Shown in pieces: positions 50,052 to 56,368 of a stretch of DNA of 56,368 bases. The translations under genes were made by a program, and so were the position numbers. The first letter of the stretch is position 1. Each line of letters starts with the position of its first letter. A model generated the notes under the pieces. It made no database searches and was not told where the DNA came from. It worked only from the letters and a program-made list of their open reading frames with translations. Origin of the DNA: Sediminispirochaeta sp964394395 (GTDB lineage Bacteria > Spirochaetota > Spirochaetia > DSM-16054 > Sediminispirochaetaceae); the NCBI GenBank assembly GCA_964394395.1, contig CAYMWV010000007.1, positions 1 through 56,368 on the forward strand, given 5' to 3'.

Positions 50052-50121
50052 ACCGGCTTTTGGTTTTACCTGTAAAAGAGTCCATTCTTTTCCGGCGAGT
50101 AGCAAATTGGTAAACAAAACA

Positions 50122-50156
50122 CGCTTGCAGGGTTTTGTCTTTCCAGCCTGCAGGCG
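50122..50156 (+). promoter_or_regulatory. leader hairpin before the FGGY kinase
   Basis: CGCTTGCAGG (50122-50131) pairs with CCTGCAGGCG (50147-50156) over 10 bp with one U-G pair and a 15-nt loop. It ends 4 nt before the ribosome site GGAG (50161-50164), so it could limit or protect translation start. Confidence 0.45.
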
Positions 50157-50169
50157 CTTTGGAGATTGA

Positions 50170-51603
50170 ATGGATAAGAAGCTATACATGGGTATTGATA
50201 TCGGCAGCACCGGAATTAAGGGGGTGCTGGCAGATCATCACGGGACCGTCCTGTTTTCTAAAACTGTACAGTATCCCATTTCGCAGCCCAGCCTTGGATG
50301 GGCAGAGGAAGAGCCCGAATTGTGGTGGGAAGGGGCGCTTACCATCTTTCACGAGATGCTTGCAGCTTCTCCTGCAGCAAAGGATTCTCTTAAAGGGATC
50401 TTTATCACCGGAATGGTGCCCAACCTGGTCCCCCTGGATGCCTCAGGCGCATCCATCCGTCCCGCAATCCTCTATCGGGACAACCGGGCAACCAGAGAGT
50501 GCGAAGAGCTTAACCACAGCTTTGACCTCTCCCTGGGGATGCAGGATCTGCTTCCCAAGCTTTTCTGGATAAAAAAACATGAACCCGACATATACCGGAA
50601 GATCGCATGGGTCCTTAACAGCCACTCCTACCTGGTCTACCGTCTGACGGGAAAACTCTCTTCTGATGCGGATATCGCTGCCCTCTGGGGGGGGGATATC
50701 TACGAAGAACGAGCTGGGTGGTGTTTTGATAAAATCGAAGAGCTGGGTCTTCCTAAGGAGATTTTCCCCCCCATCTTCTATCCCGGAGAAGTGGTAGGCC
50801 CGGTGGATGAGAAGATCCGGGAGCTTCTGGGTCTCTCCTGCAGCCCGGAAGTGCTGGCAGGAAACGGCGACTCCTTCTCCTCCATGCTTGGAGCCGGGGT
50901 GGGTAAGCAGGGGGACGGGATGATCTACCTTGGAACGGCAGCAACCCTTTGGCACATCGATACGGATCTGGAAGAGATTGCGGATAAGCTCATATTCGGC
51001 AGCGATAAAGTCACCTTTGTGGGGAATGTCCTTACCGGGGGGGAGCTCCTTCGCTGGTTCTGCTACGGGATGCAGATTGATGGGGACCATTTATCCCTTA
51101 AAGAGCTGGATGAGAGAGGAGCCTCCATTCCTGCGGGGTGTGAGGGACTTATTACCTTGCCTCATCTGATGGGGAAGCGAACCCCGGAGCCCGATCATGC
51201 GGCCAGGGGGGCACTTATTGGTTTGACCAGTTATCATACTGCTTATCACATATACCGCTCATTTCTGGAGGCTGTGGCTTACAGCCTTTATGAAAGCTAT
51301 CTCGCCTCCGGACTGAGCCTTGAGCGGCTCCTGATTACCGGGGGAGGTGCCTCCAGCGGGCTGTGGCGCTCTATTCTGGCATCGGTTTTTCAACGGGAAC
51401 TTATCTGGTATCCCAAAGGCGACCCTCCACTGGGGGATGCCTATTTCGCCGCTTACCGGCTGGGCCATTTTGATGATTTTTCCACCCTCAGGGATCAATG
51501 GCTTGGAGATGTGGTGATAACAGAGCCGATGGAAGGGGATATAGGAATTTACCAGGAGCGATTTAAGGAGTATTTGAGGCTTGATCAATCCATATACGGT
51601 TGA
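50170..51603 (+). CDS. FGGY-family carbohydrate kinase (first)
   Basis: This 477-residue FGGY kinase has an N-terminal ATPase fold YMGIDIGSTGIKGVLADHHG, a C-terminal domain with GNGDSFSSMLGAGVG and LITGGGASSGLWRSILA (adenosine site), and PPLGDAYFAAYRLG at the end. Catalytic Asp is expected in the NGDS loop. Xylulokinase is the nearest common name, but FGGY kinases act on many sugars and polyols. It is the first gene of a kinase-aldolase-flavoprotein module, so its product is probably cleaved by the aldolase that follows. Confidence 0.88.
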   Translation: MDKKLYMGIDIGSTGIKGVLADHHGTVLFSKTVQYPISQPSLGWAEEEPELWWEGALTIFHEMLAASPAAKDSLKGIFITGMVPNLVPLDASGASIRPAILYRDNRATRECEELNHSFDLSLGMQDLLPKLFWIKKHEPDIYRKIAWVLNSHSYLVYRLTGKLSSDADIAALWGGDIYEERAGWCFDKIEELGLPKEIFPPIFYPGEVVGPVDEKIRELLGLSCSPEVLAGNGDSFSSMLGAGVGKQGDGMIYLGTAATLWHIDTDLEEIADKLIFGSDKVTFVGNVLTGGELLRWFCYGMQIDGDHLSLKELDERGASIPAGCEGLITLPHLMGKRTPEPDHAARGALIGLTSYHTAYHIYRSFLEAVAYSLYESYLASGLSLERLLITGGGASSGLWRSILASVFQRELIWYPKGDPPLGDAYFAAYRLGHFDDFSTLRDQWLGDVVITEPMEGDIGIYQERFKEYLRLDQSIYG

Positions 51604-51696
51604 AACGTAACTATAGATAAACAAACCGCTGCGGGAGCGGCCCAGCTGCAGAAGCGGCTGAGGCTGCGGCTGTAACGGAACAAGGAGAAAGAAGAT
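51604..51696 (+). other. GC-rich intergenic region with short repeats
   Basis: The spacer contains CCGCT-GCGGG-AGCGG (a 5-bp hairpin near 51630-51644) and several GCGGCTG or GGCTGCG words (51652-51671) able to pair in different ways. It may reduce read-through into, or stabilise, the aldolase message. The aldolase ribosome site AAGGAG follows. Confidence 0.35.
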
Positions 51697-52482
51697 ATGA
51701 AGAGTTCTGGAAAAGAGAGAAGACTTTCAAACATTGTAAGGGGTGACGGAAAAAGCACCATCATCGCCTTTGATCACGGAGCAACCTCCGGTCCCATGGC
51801 CGGGATGGAGCAGCCCGGCAAGACCCTGGAGGCTATCCTGAAGGGGAAACCTGACGCGATCTTGACCACCATCGGGGTTGCAGATAGATTCAGCGCCCTT
51901 TTGGCCCGGACCGGCTTGATTATCCGGCTCGATTTCCCCTCCAGCGATCTGGTCCCTGGACCCTCGGACTGCAAACTTCTGGTGGAGGTTGAAGAGGCGG
52001 TGCGGCTCGGTGCCGATGCGGTAATCCTCACTGCCGGACCCGGAAAAGGGGTGGAGCGGAGTACCATGGATAACTTTACCCGAGTGGGACGGGAGTGCGA
52101 CAAGTATGGCATGCCCTTTATTGCAGAGATGTACCCCGGCGGATTCAATCCCCCTGCAGAGATGGTGAATATCGACACCCTTAAACTTTCTGCCCGGATG
52201 GCTGCCGAGTGGGGAGCCGATTTCCTTAAAATGCCCTACCGCCCCGGCTACCGGGAGGTGGTGGAGGGAACCTATATTCCCATCGTCGTCCTTGGAGGAG
52301 CCAAGACCAATTCGGTGAAGGAGTTTCTCTCCGGAATCGAGGATTCAGTAGCCTGTGGTGCCGTCGGTTGTGCCGTGGGTCGGAACGCCTGGGGACATGA
52401 AAACCCTGCGGGTATGGTATCGGCCCTCAATGCGATTATTCATGACGGCGCTTCCACCGATGAGGCGATGAAACTGCTATGA
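51697..52482 (+). CDS. DhnA/LsrF-family class I aldolase (first)
   Basis: This 261-residue TIM-barrel class I aldolase has the N-terminal TIIAFDHGATSGPM (phosphate/substrate Asp-His) and the Schiff-base Lys in GADFLKMPYRPGY. The phosphate-binding turns are VVLGGAKTN and GAVGCAVGRNAWGH. Relatives include LsrF, FbaB and sulfofructose-phosphate aldolase YihT. Its place after an FGGY kinase suggests cleavage of a phosphorylated ketose. It overlaps the next gene by 4 nt. A second full copy lies at 55552 and a remnant at 38319. Confidence 0.88.
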   Translation: MKSSGKERRLSNIVRGDGKSTIIAFDHGATSGPMAGMEQPGKTLEAILKGKPDAILTTIGVADRFSALLARTGLIIRLDFPSSDLVPGPSDCKLLVEVEEAVRLGADAVILTAGPGKGVERSTMDNFTRVGRECDKYGMPFIAEMYPGGFNPPAEMVNIDTLKLSARMAAEWGADFLKMPYRPGYREVVEGTYIPIVVLGGAKTNSVKEFLSGIEDSVACGAVGCAVGRNAWGHENPAGMVSALNAIIHDGASTDEAMKLL

Positions 52483-53081
52483 AGATAGCCGCCTTTATCG
52501 GAAGCGGGAACCGGAACGGTAACACAGCAACCGTGGTAAGGCAGGTATTATCGGGAGCATCCACCCTCGGGGCCGAGGGGGAGCTCCACTTCCTCTGTGA
52601 GTACCACATCAAGCCCTGTACCGGCTGCCGGGCCTGCGAAAAGAGCAATAGATGCGTCATCACCGATGACGATACCCACATCCTCCATAAAGCGATCCGG
52701 GAAGCTGACGCCTTTATCATCGCCACCCCCACCTATTACGGGGATATTACCGGCGCTTTCAAACAGTTTGTGGACCGCTGCTACCCATTCTGTGTTCAGG
52801 ATATCAACAAGGAGACCCGGGTTTGTAAATTCGACAGCATTCTCCCTCCGGGGAAATTGGGACTCTTTGTGGGAGTAAGCGGTGGCCAGGGTGTTGAGGT
52901 GTTTGAGTGTCACAAGAAGGTGGCTTTCCACTGTTTCAACGACCTCAATGTCACCTACTGGAGAAATATTTTGGTCCCCCATACCACCTTTGAGCCGGTG
53001 AGGGAGTCTCATCCCGTACTGGAAGAGTCGTGGCAGTGTGGGATTGATATGGTCACCGAATCGGTTTGGCCAAAAGATTGA
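52479..53081 (+). CDS. flavodoxin-fold NAD(P)H-dependent FMN oxidoreductase, iron-sulfur flavoprotein-like
   Basis: This 200-residue protein has an N-terminal flavodoxin fold with the FMN phosphate loop GSGNRNGNTATV. A Cys-rich motif CTGCRACEKSNRC (about residues 47-59) resembles the cluster-binding site of iron-sulfur flavoproteins. The flavin-side loop is TPTYYGDITGAFKQFVDRC. It overlaps the aldolase stop by 4 nt, so it belongs to that module. It may reduce a pathway intermediate or balance redox. The substrate cannot be named. Confidence 0.85.
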   Translation: MKIAAFIGSGNRNGNTATVVRQVLSGASTLGAEGELHFLCEYHIKPCTGCRACEKSNRCVITDDDTHILHKAIREADAFIIATPTYYGDITGAFKQFVDRCYPFCVQDINKETRVCKFDSILPPGKLGLFVGVSGGQGVEVFECHKKVAFHCFNDLNVTYWRNILVPHTTFEPVRESHPVLEESWQCGIDMVTESVWPKD

Positions 53082-53105
53082 CTATAGAGAGAGGGTATAA
53101 CAGGT

Positions 53106-53145
53106 ATCAATGGCTCGGGGTTATGTGCCTGGTGTCCCCATTGAT
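53106..53145 (+). other. hairpin between flavoprotein and SDR genes
   Basis: ATCAATGG (53106-53113) pairs with CCATTGAT (53138-53145). Alternatively an inner GGGG/CCCC pair (53117-53120, 53136-53139) forms. There is no T-run. It may separate the two modules at the RNA level. Confidence 0.4.
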
Positions 53146-53201
53146 CGATTAGTGATCCGAAACCTGCTGCCTGGGGGAAATGCCTAAGCAAGGAGATTTA
53201 G

Positions 53202-53981
53202 ATGAAGCGATTTGAAGGAAAAACAGTAATGATTACCGGGTCGGCCACAGGTATTGGCGAGGCTTGTGCCTATCGCTTTGCCGAAGAGGGAGCCGATATT
53301 ATTTGCATTGACGCAAACCGGGAAGAGAATGAGAAGAGCGCCCTCCGTTGTGAAGAGCTGGGGGCCAGGACCCTGGCTTTCACTGCCGATGTGAGCGATG
53401 AAAGCCGTTCTGAAACTATCCTGAAGGAGTGTAAAGAGGCCTTTGAGACCATCGATATTCTGGTGTGTTCAGCGGGGATCTACTCCGGCTCCCTTATTCC
53501 CGACGTTACCATGGAGCAGTGGAGAAGGATGCTGGAGATTAACCTCACCGGCACGTTTATCTACAACCAGGCGGTCACTCCCCTTATGATGAAGCAGAAA
53601 TCCGGAAGTATCATCAATATCTCCTCCATGGCCGGGAAGACCAGCTGGCCCGCCACAGCCGAATACTCCGCCTCCAAGAGCGGGGTGATTGGGATGACCC
53701 GGTCGGTGGCCATGGAGCTGGGACAGTACGGCATCAGGGCCAACGCCATCTGCCCCGGTAATACGGTAACCGAGATGGTAAAGCGGGTTGCAAAAGAGAT
53801 CGGGGGATTAAGCGGTATGAGTGCCCAACAGTGGCTCGATATGCGGGCGGCCGATTGTGCCTTGAAACGGTTGGCCCAGCCCTGGGAGATTGCCGGAATA
53901 GCCGCCTTCCTAGCTTCAAAAGATGCCGGATATATCACCGGACAGGCTATTGAAGCGGACGGGGGGATCATCCTTTCATGA
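53202..53981 (+). CDS. short-chain dehydrogenase/reductase
   Basis: This 259-residue classical SDR has the dinucleotide motif TGSATGIGEACAYRFAEEG and Asp at the end of the second strand (CIDANREE), suggesting NAD(H). The catalytic site is complete: Ser in INISSMAGK and Tyr-Lys in YSASKSG. The C-terminus ends with GQAIEADGGIILS, typical of sugar and 3-oxoacyl dehydrogenases. AAGGAG precedes ATG. It starts the second module (SDR-kinase-aldolase), so it probably oxidises a polyol or sugar acid to the ketose that the kinase uses. Confidence 0.9.
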   Translation: MKRFEGKTVMITGSATGIGEACAYRFAEEGADIICIDANREENEKSALRCEELGARTLAFTADVSDESRSETILKECKEAFETIDILVCSAGIYSGSLIPDVTMEQWRRMLEINLTGTFIYNQAVTPLMMKQKSGSIINISSMAGKTSWPATAEYSASKSGVIGMTRSVAMELGQYGIRANAICPGNTVTEMVKRVAKEIGGLSGMSAQQWLDMRAADCALKRLAQPWEIAGIAAFLASKDAGYITGQAIEADGGIILS

Positions 53982-53994
53982 TGGGGTTTTCCTT

Positions 53995-55506
53995 ATGGAG
54001 ATAATTCTCTCCCTGGATGTGGGAACCACGGTGGTAAAAAGCGTACTCTTCAACCTTTCCGGCCAGGAGCTTTTTGTCAGTGAAGTCTCTCTGACCCTTA
54101 TCACCGGTGATGACGGCAAGGCGGAGCAGGATCCGGAGGAGCTCTGGAGGGCGGTACTCAATGTCCTGAGCCGAGCCGCCGGCTTTTCCCGGTCAAAGGG
54201 GGGAGTGATTATCTCTCTTGCTCTGGCCAGCCAGGGGGGAAGCCTCCTTCCTCTCGATAAGGATGAAAACCCCCGGGGGAATATCATTCTCTGGATGGAT
54301 CAGCGGGCTGCTCCCCTGGTTGACAGGTGGCGCCGGGATGGCACCGCCAGCTATATCAGGAGCCGCTGCGGCTGGTCCCCCGAATCGGGACTTCCGTTGC
54401 CGCAAATCTGCCGGATCCGGGAGGATGATCCTGATTTCTTTCGGGAGACTTCCTGCTGGGTATCGGTTCACGACTTCCTTCTGGGAAGGATGGTGGGGAA
54501 GCGGATCAGCAACCCCTCGGTGGCGGTGGAGATGCTGCTGACAGGACCGGATGGTAGAACGTGGGATGAACAGTTATGTGAACTGGCGGGTATTAACAAA
54601 GAGGCCCTTTCCAGGATTGAAACTTCAGCATCAATTGTCGGCACCATAACAGAGGCTCTGGCAGAAGCAAGCTCACTGCCCGCAGGATTGGAGCTTACCA
54701 ATGGGGGACAGGACCACTCCTGTGAAGCCCTTGCAGGGGGACTTCTGAAAGAGGGGGGAGTAATGCTCGCCTGCGGTACCGCCTGGGTGCTGAACGCCAT
54801 TACCGGTTCATCAGACCCGTCCCGATATCCCGAAGGGGTCAACCTTACCCCCCACGTGGCAGAGGGGTTTTGGACCGCTGGCCGCTTCCTGGGAGCTCTG
54901 GGGGGGAATCTGGAATACCTGATCAGGGAGTTTGGTAAACCGGAGGAACCGGGAATTGATGCAGAGGATAGTCGAAATAGAACCTATCAAGATCTGGAAA
55001 GGCTAATGGAGGCTCCTGATGAAAAGCTCGATGGGTTCTTTGAGAGCACCGGACTTATCTTTGTCCCCCCCGATGGCTCCATCTATCGTTCTGATCTTTC
55101 CCGGAGGGCTGGCTTTGCCGGTATGGGCCGGAATACCCGGTGGCACCATCTGGCCGCTGCGGTGATGGAATCTGCCTCCTTTGAAGTATCTGCTGCACTT
55201 GATTCCCTGGGAGGGGGAAGAAAGGAGCTCTTGATGGTCGGAGGGGGAGGGCGAAGCCGTTGGTGGCGGCAGCACATAGCTGACATAAGCGGCTTGAAGG
55301 TTCTTACTCCCCGGTACAGCCACGGACCCGCATTGGGGGCAGCCATGACAGCACTCTATGCCCAGGGACTTTACCCCTCCTATGCTGAAATTCTTGATAG
55401 CTTCTCTCCCGGGACTGACACCACCGTGCCAAACCTTGAGAGAAGGGGTTCACTTTTGAGGAGACGGGAGCGGTACCGGGAGTATCTGCTGCACCTGCCC
55501 GTGTAA
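53995..55506 (+). CDS. FGGY-family carbohydrate kinase (second)
   Basis: The start at ATG 53995 (MEIILSLDVGTTVVKSVLFN) is 13 nt after the SDR stop; the upstream in-frame extension to 53923 lies inside the SDR gene. It has 503 residues. It shows the FGGY N-terminal phosphate loop DVGTTVVKS, LTNGGQDHSCEALAGGL (catalytic region) and ELLMVGGGGRSRWWRQHIAD with GPALGAAMTALYAQGLYPSY. It is clearly a paralogue of the kinase at 50170 but divergent. Substrate unknown; a pentulose or a modified ketose is likely, given the next aldolase. Confidence 0.87.
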   Translation: MEIILSLDVGTTVVKSVLFNLSGQELFVSEVSLTLITGDDGKAEQDPEELWRAVLNVLSRAAGFSRSKGGVIISLALASQGGSLLPLDKDENPRGNIILWMDQRAAPLVDRWRRDGTASYIRSRCGWSPESGLPLPQICRIREDDPDFFRETSCWVSVHDFLLGRMVGKRISNPSVAVEMLLTGPDGRTWDEQLCELAGINKEALSRIETSASIVGTITEALAEASSLPAGLELTNGGQDHSCEALAGGLLKEGGVMLACGTAWVLNAITGSSDPSRYPEGVNLTPHVAEGFWTAGRFLGALGGNLEYLIREFGKPEEPGIDAEDSRNRTYQDLERLMEAPDEKLDGFFESTGLIFVPPDGSIYRSDLSRRAGFAGMGRNTRWHHLAAAVMESASFEVSAALDSLGGGRKELLMVGGGGRSRWWRQHIADISGLKVLTPRYSHGPALGAAMTALYAQGLYPSYAEILDSFSPGTDTTVPNLERRGSLLRRRERYREYLLHLPV

Positions 55507-55523
55507 AACGCCAATAATTGTAG

Positions 55524-55540
55524 ACAATAAATAGTATTGT
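55524..55540 (+). promoter_or_regulatory. short inverted repeat before the second aldolase
   Basis: ACAATA-AATAG-TATTGT is a perfect 6-bp inverted repeat directly before the ribosome site GAGGAG (55541-55546). It is a possible operator or small hairpin that could modulate translation. Confidence 0.35.
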
Positions 55541-55551
55541 GAGGAGAAAAG

Positions 55552-56331
55552 ATGACGAAAGAGAGACGACTTGGAAGATTGTTCCGCAAAAGCGGTAAAA
55601 CCCTTATCCTGGCTATTGAGCATACCGGGATTTTCGGCCCCGGAAAAGGACTTGAAGATCCGGCAAAGACCATCGAAAGGGTAATTGATACAGGTTATGT
55701 CGATGGAGTGATGACCACCTTCGGGATTGCAAAGGAGTATGCAAGCCTGCTTTCGGGAGTGGGGCTTATTCTCAGATCCGATGGGGCACCTACCATCTTG
55801 GGACCCAATGTACCGGCCCCGGTCTGGTTCGGGGTGGAAGAGGCCTTGAAGCTGGGAGCCGACGGGCTCTGCATCTCTGCCTATCCTGGCACCGATCTTG
55901 AGATGGATACCCTGAACAACCTGGTGGAGATTGCCCGGGAAGCGGAGGATTGGGGCGTGGCTCTGCAGGCGGAGATGGTCCCCGGGGGAATGATGGGGGA
56001 CGGCTCCATGCGGACTCCAAAGAATATTGCCCACTCAGCTCGTCTCGGGATCGAACTGGGGGCGGACTGGGTCAAGGTTCCCTACTGCACCCCCTTCTCC
56101 CAGGTAACAGCCCCCTGCTTTAAGCCGGTGGTAATTATGGGAGGGAGCCGCAACGGTGCAGAGGGCGATTTTCTGAAAGACTTGAAGGGAGCCATGGAAG
56201 AGGGAGCCTCCGGAGGAACCATCGGCCGTTATATCTTCGAATCAGACCACCCGGAGAAGATGGCAACGGCTCTTGGGAAAATAATTCATGAGGGGATCGG
56301 TGTCGATGAGGCTTGTGATCTTATTAGCTAA
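55552..56331 (+). CDS. DhnA/LsrF-family class I aldolase (second)
   Basis: This 259-residue class I aldolase of the DhnA/LsrF family is paralogous to the one at 51697. Its N-terminal LILAIEHTGIFGPGKGLED replaces the Asp-His-Gly of the first with Glu-His-Thr. The Schiff-base Lys is in GADWVKVPYCTPF and the phosphate sites are VVIMGGSRN and GGTIGRYIF. The C-terminus is KMATALGKIIHEGIGVDEAC, used here to recognise the remnant at 38319. The gene is 45 nt after the kinase. The active-site difference suggests another substrate than the first aldolase. Confidence 0.87.
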   Translation: MTKERRLGRLFRKSGKTLILAIEHTGIFGPGKGLEDPAKTIERVIDTGYVDGVMTTFGIAKEYASLLSGVGLILRSDGAPTILGPNVPAPVWFGVEEALKLGADGLCISAYPGTDLEMDTLNNLVEIAREAEDWGVALQAEMVPGGMMGDGSMRTPKNIAHSARLGIELGADWVKVPYCTPFSQVTAPCFKPVVIMGGSRNGAEGDFLKDLKGAMEEGASGGTIGRYIFESDHPEKMATALGKIIHEGIGVDEACDLIS

Positions 56332-56368
56332 GAATTGAGGCTCTCCCGTAAGCTGTTCTGAGTATTAT
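56332..56368. other. end of window, no feature
   Basis: The last 37 nt after the aldolase stop show no gene start, hairpin or terminator. The operon may continue beyond the window. Confidence 0.6.

Noticed and set aside
50031..50054. CRP-like site (TGTGA ... TCAC) before the FGGY kinase
   Set aside because: The half-sites are 13 nt apart instead of 6, so it does not fit the CRP geometry.
53101..53190. Third copy of the cloverleaf repeat
   Set aside because: Only the first ten bases (AGGTATCAAT) match; the inner hairpins and the closing arm are absent.

Overview
The window looks like a chromosomal segment of a free-living, anaerobic spirochaete of the Spirochaeta/Sediminispirochaeta type. 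This is inferred from the WhiG/FliA sigma factor followed directly by a FapA (DUF342) protein, the spirochaete-like lipobox of the ApbE protein, the Hsp70/J-domain/CheA-like gene string and the lack of oxygen-dependent enzymes. It is not a database match. Coding density is high and almost all genes lie on the + strand. No rRNA, tRNA, CRISPR array or transposase gene was seen. There is one assembly gap of 100 N (5625-5724).

Layout. (1) 1-10.9 kb: a tightly packed run with motility and chaperone themes: sigma-28 factor, FapA, two small proteins (one membrane-anchored), a short Hsp70, a J-domain/HEAT protein, a CheA-like kinase, EttA and a PfkB sugar kinase. (2) 10.9-11.6 kb, minus strand: HPr (ptsH) and a cupin. 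(3) 11.7-14.2 kb: an ApbE flavin transferase lipoprotein, a small acidic protein, a Gx-family membrane protein and a further membrane protein. (4) 14.25-25.9 kb: a nearly complete branched-chain amino acid operon, ilvB-ilvN-ilvC-ilvD-cimA-leuA-leuC-leuD-leuB. It is preceded by a good promoter, a 55-codon ORF rich in Ile/Leu/Val and a long inverted repeat that together resemble an attenuation leader. Citramalate synthase supplies 2-oxobutyrate, so isoleucine can be made without threonine deaminase.

(5) 26-32.6 kb: a membrane protein on the minus strand, then a kinase/receiver/kinase/receiver cassette ending in a second FapA-like protein. (6) 32.7-36.5 kb: a regulatory region, a GH31 glycosidase with an odd glycine-rich insert, and an acyltransferase fused to a zinc ribbon. 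(7) 36.5-38.4 kb: a pterin-dependent methyltransferase divergent from a GntR/UTRA regulator. The regulator is followed by the decayed C-terminus of a class I aldolase. (8) 38.5-49.9 kb: an N-heterocycle degradation cluster with an MDR dehydrogenase, a DHOD-like ferredoxin fusion, a dihydropyrimidinase/hydantoinase, a three-subunit molybdenum hydroxylase, the YgeW carbamoyltransferase and a second two-subunit molybdenum hydroxylase. (9) 50.2-56.3 kb: two sugar modules, FGGY kinase-aldolase-flavoprotein and SDR-FGGY kinase-aldolase.

The most unusual non-coding feature is an 87-nt element present twice (25905-25991 and 32652-32738). It folds as a closed three-hairpin cloverleaf. The copies differ only by transitions, and the paired differences keep pairing through G-U wobbles, which suggests a structured RNA or a mobile structured repeat. 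Shared operator-like words (TCTATACATC; CACGTGTTAA) hint that the GntR protein and a second regulator tie the catabolic region together.
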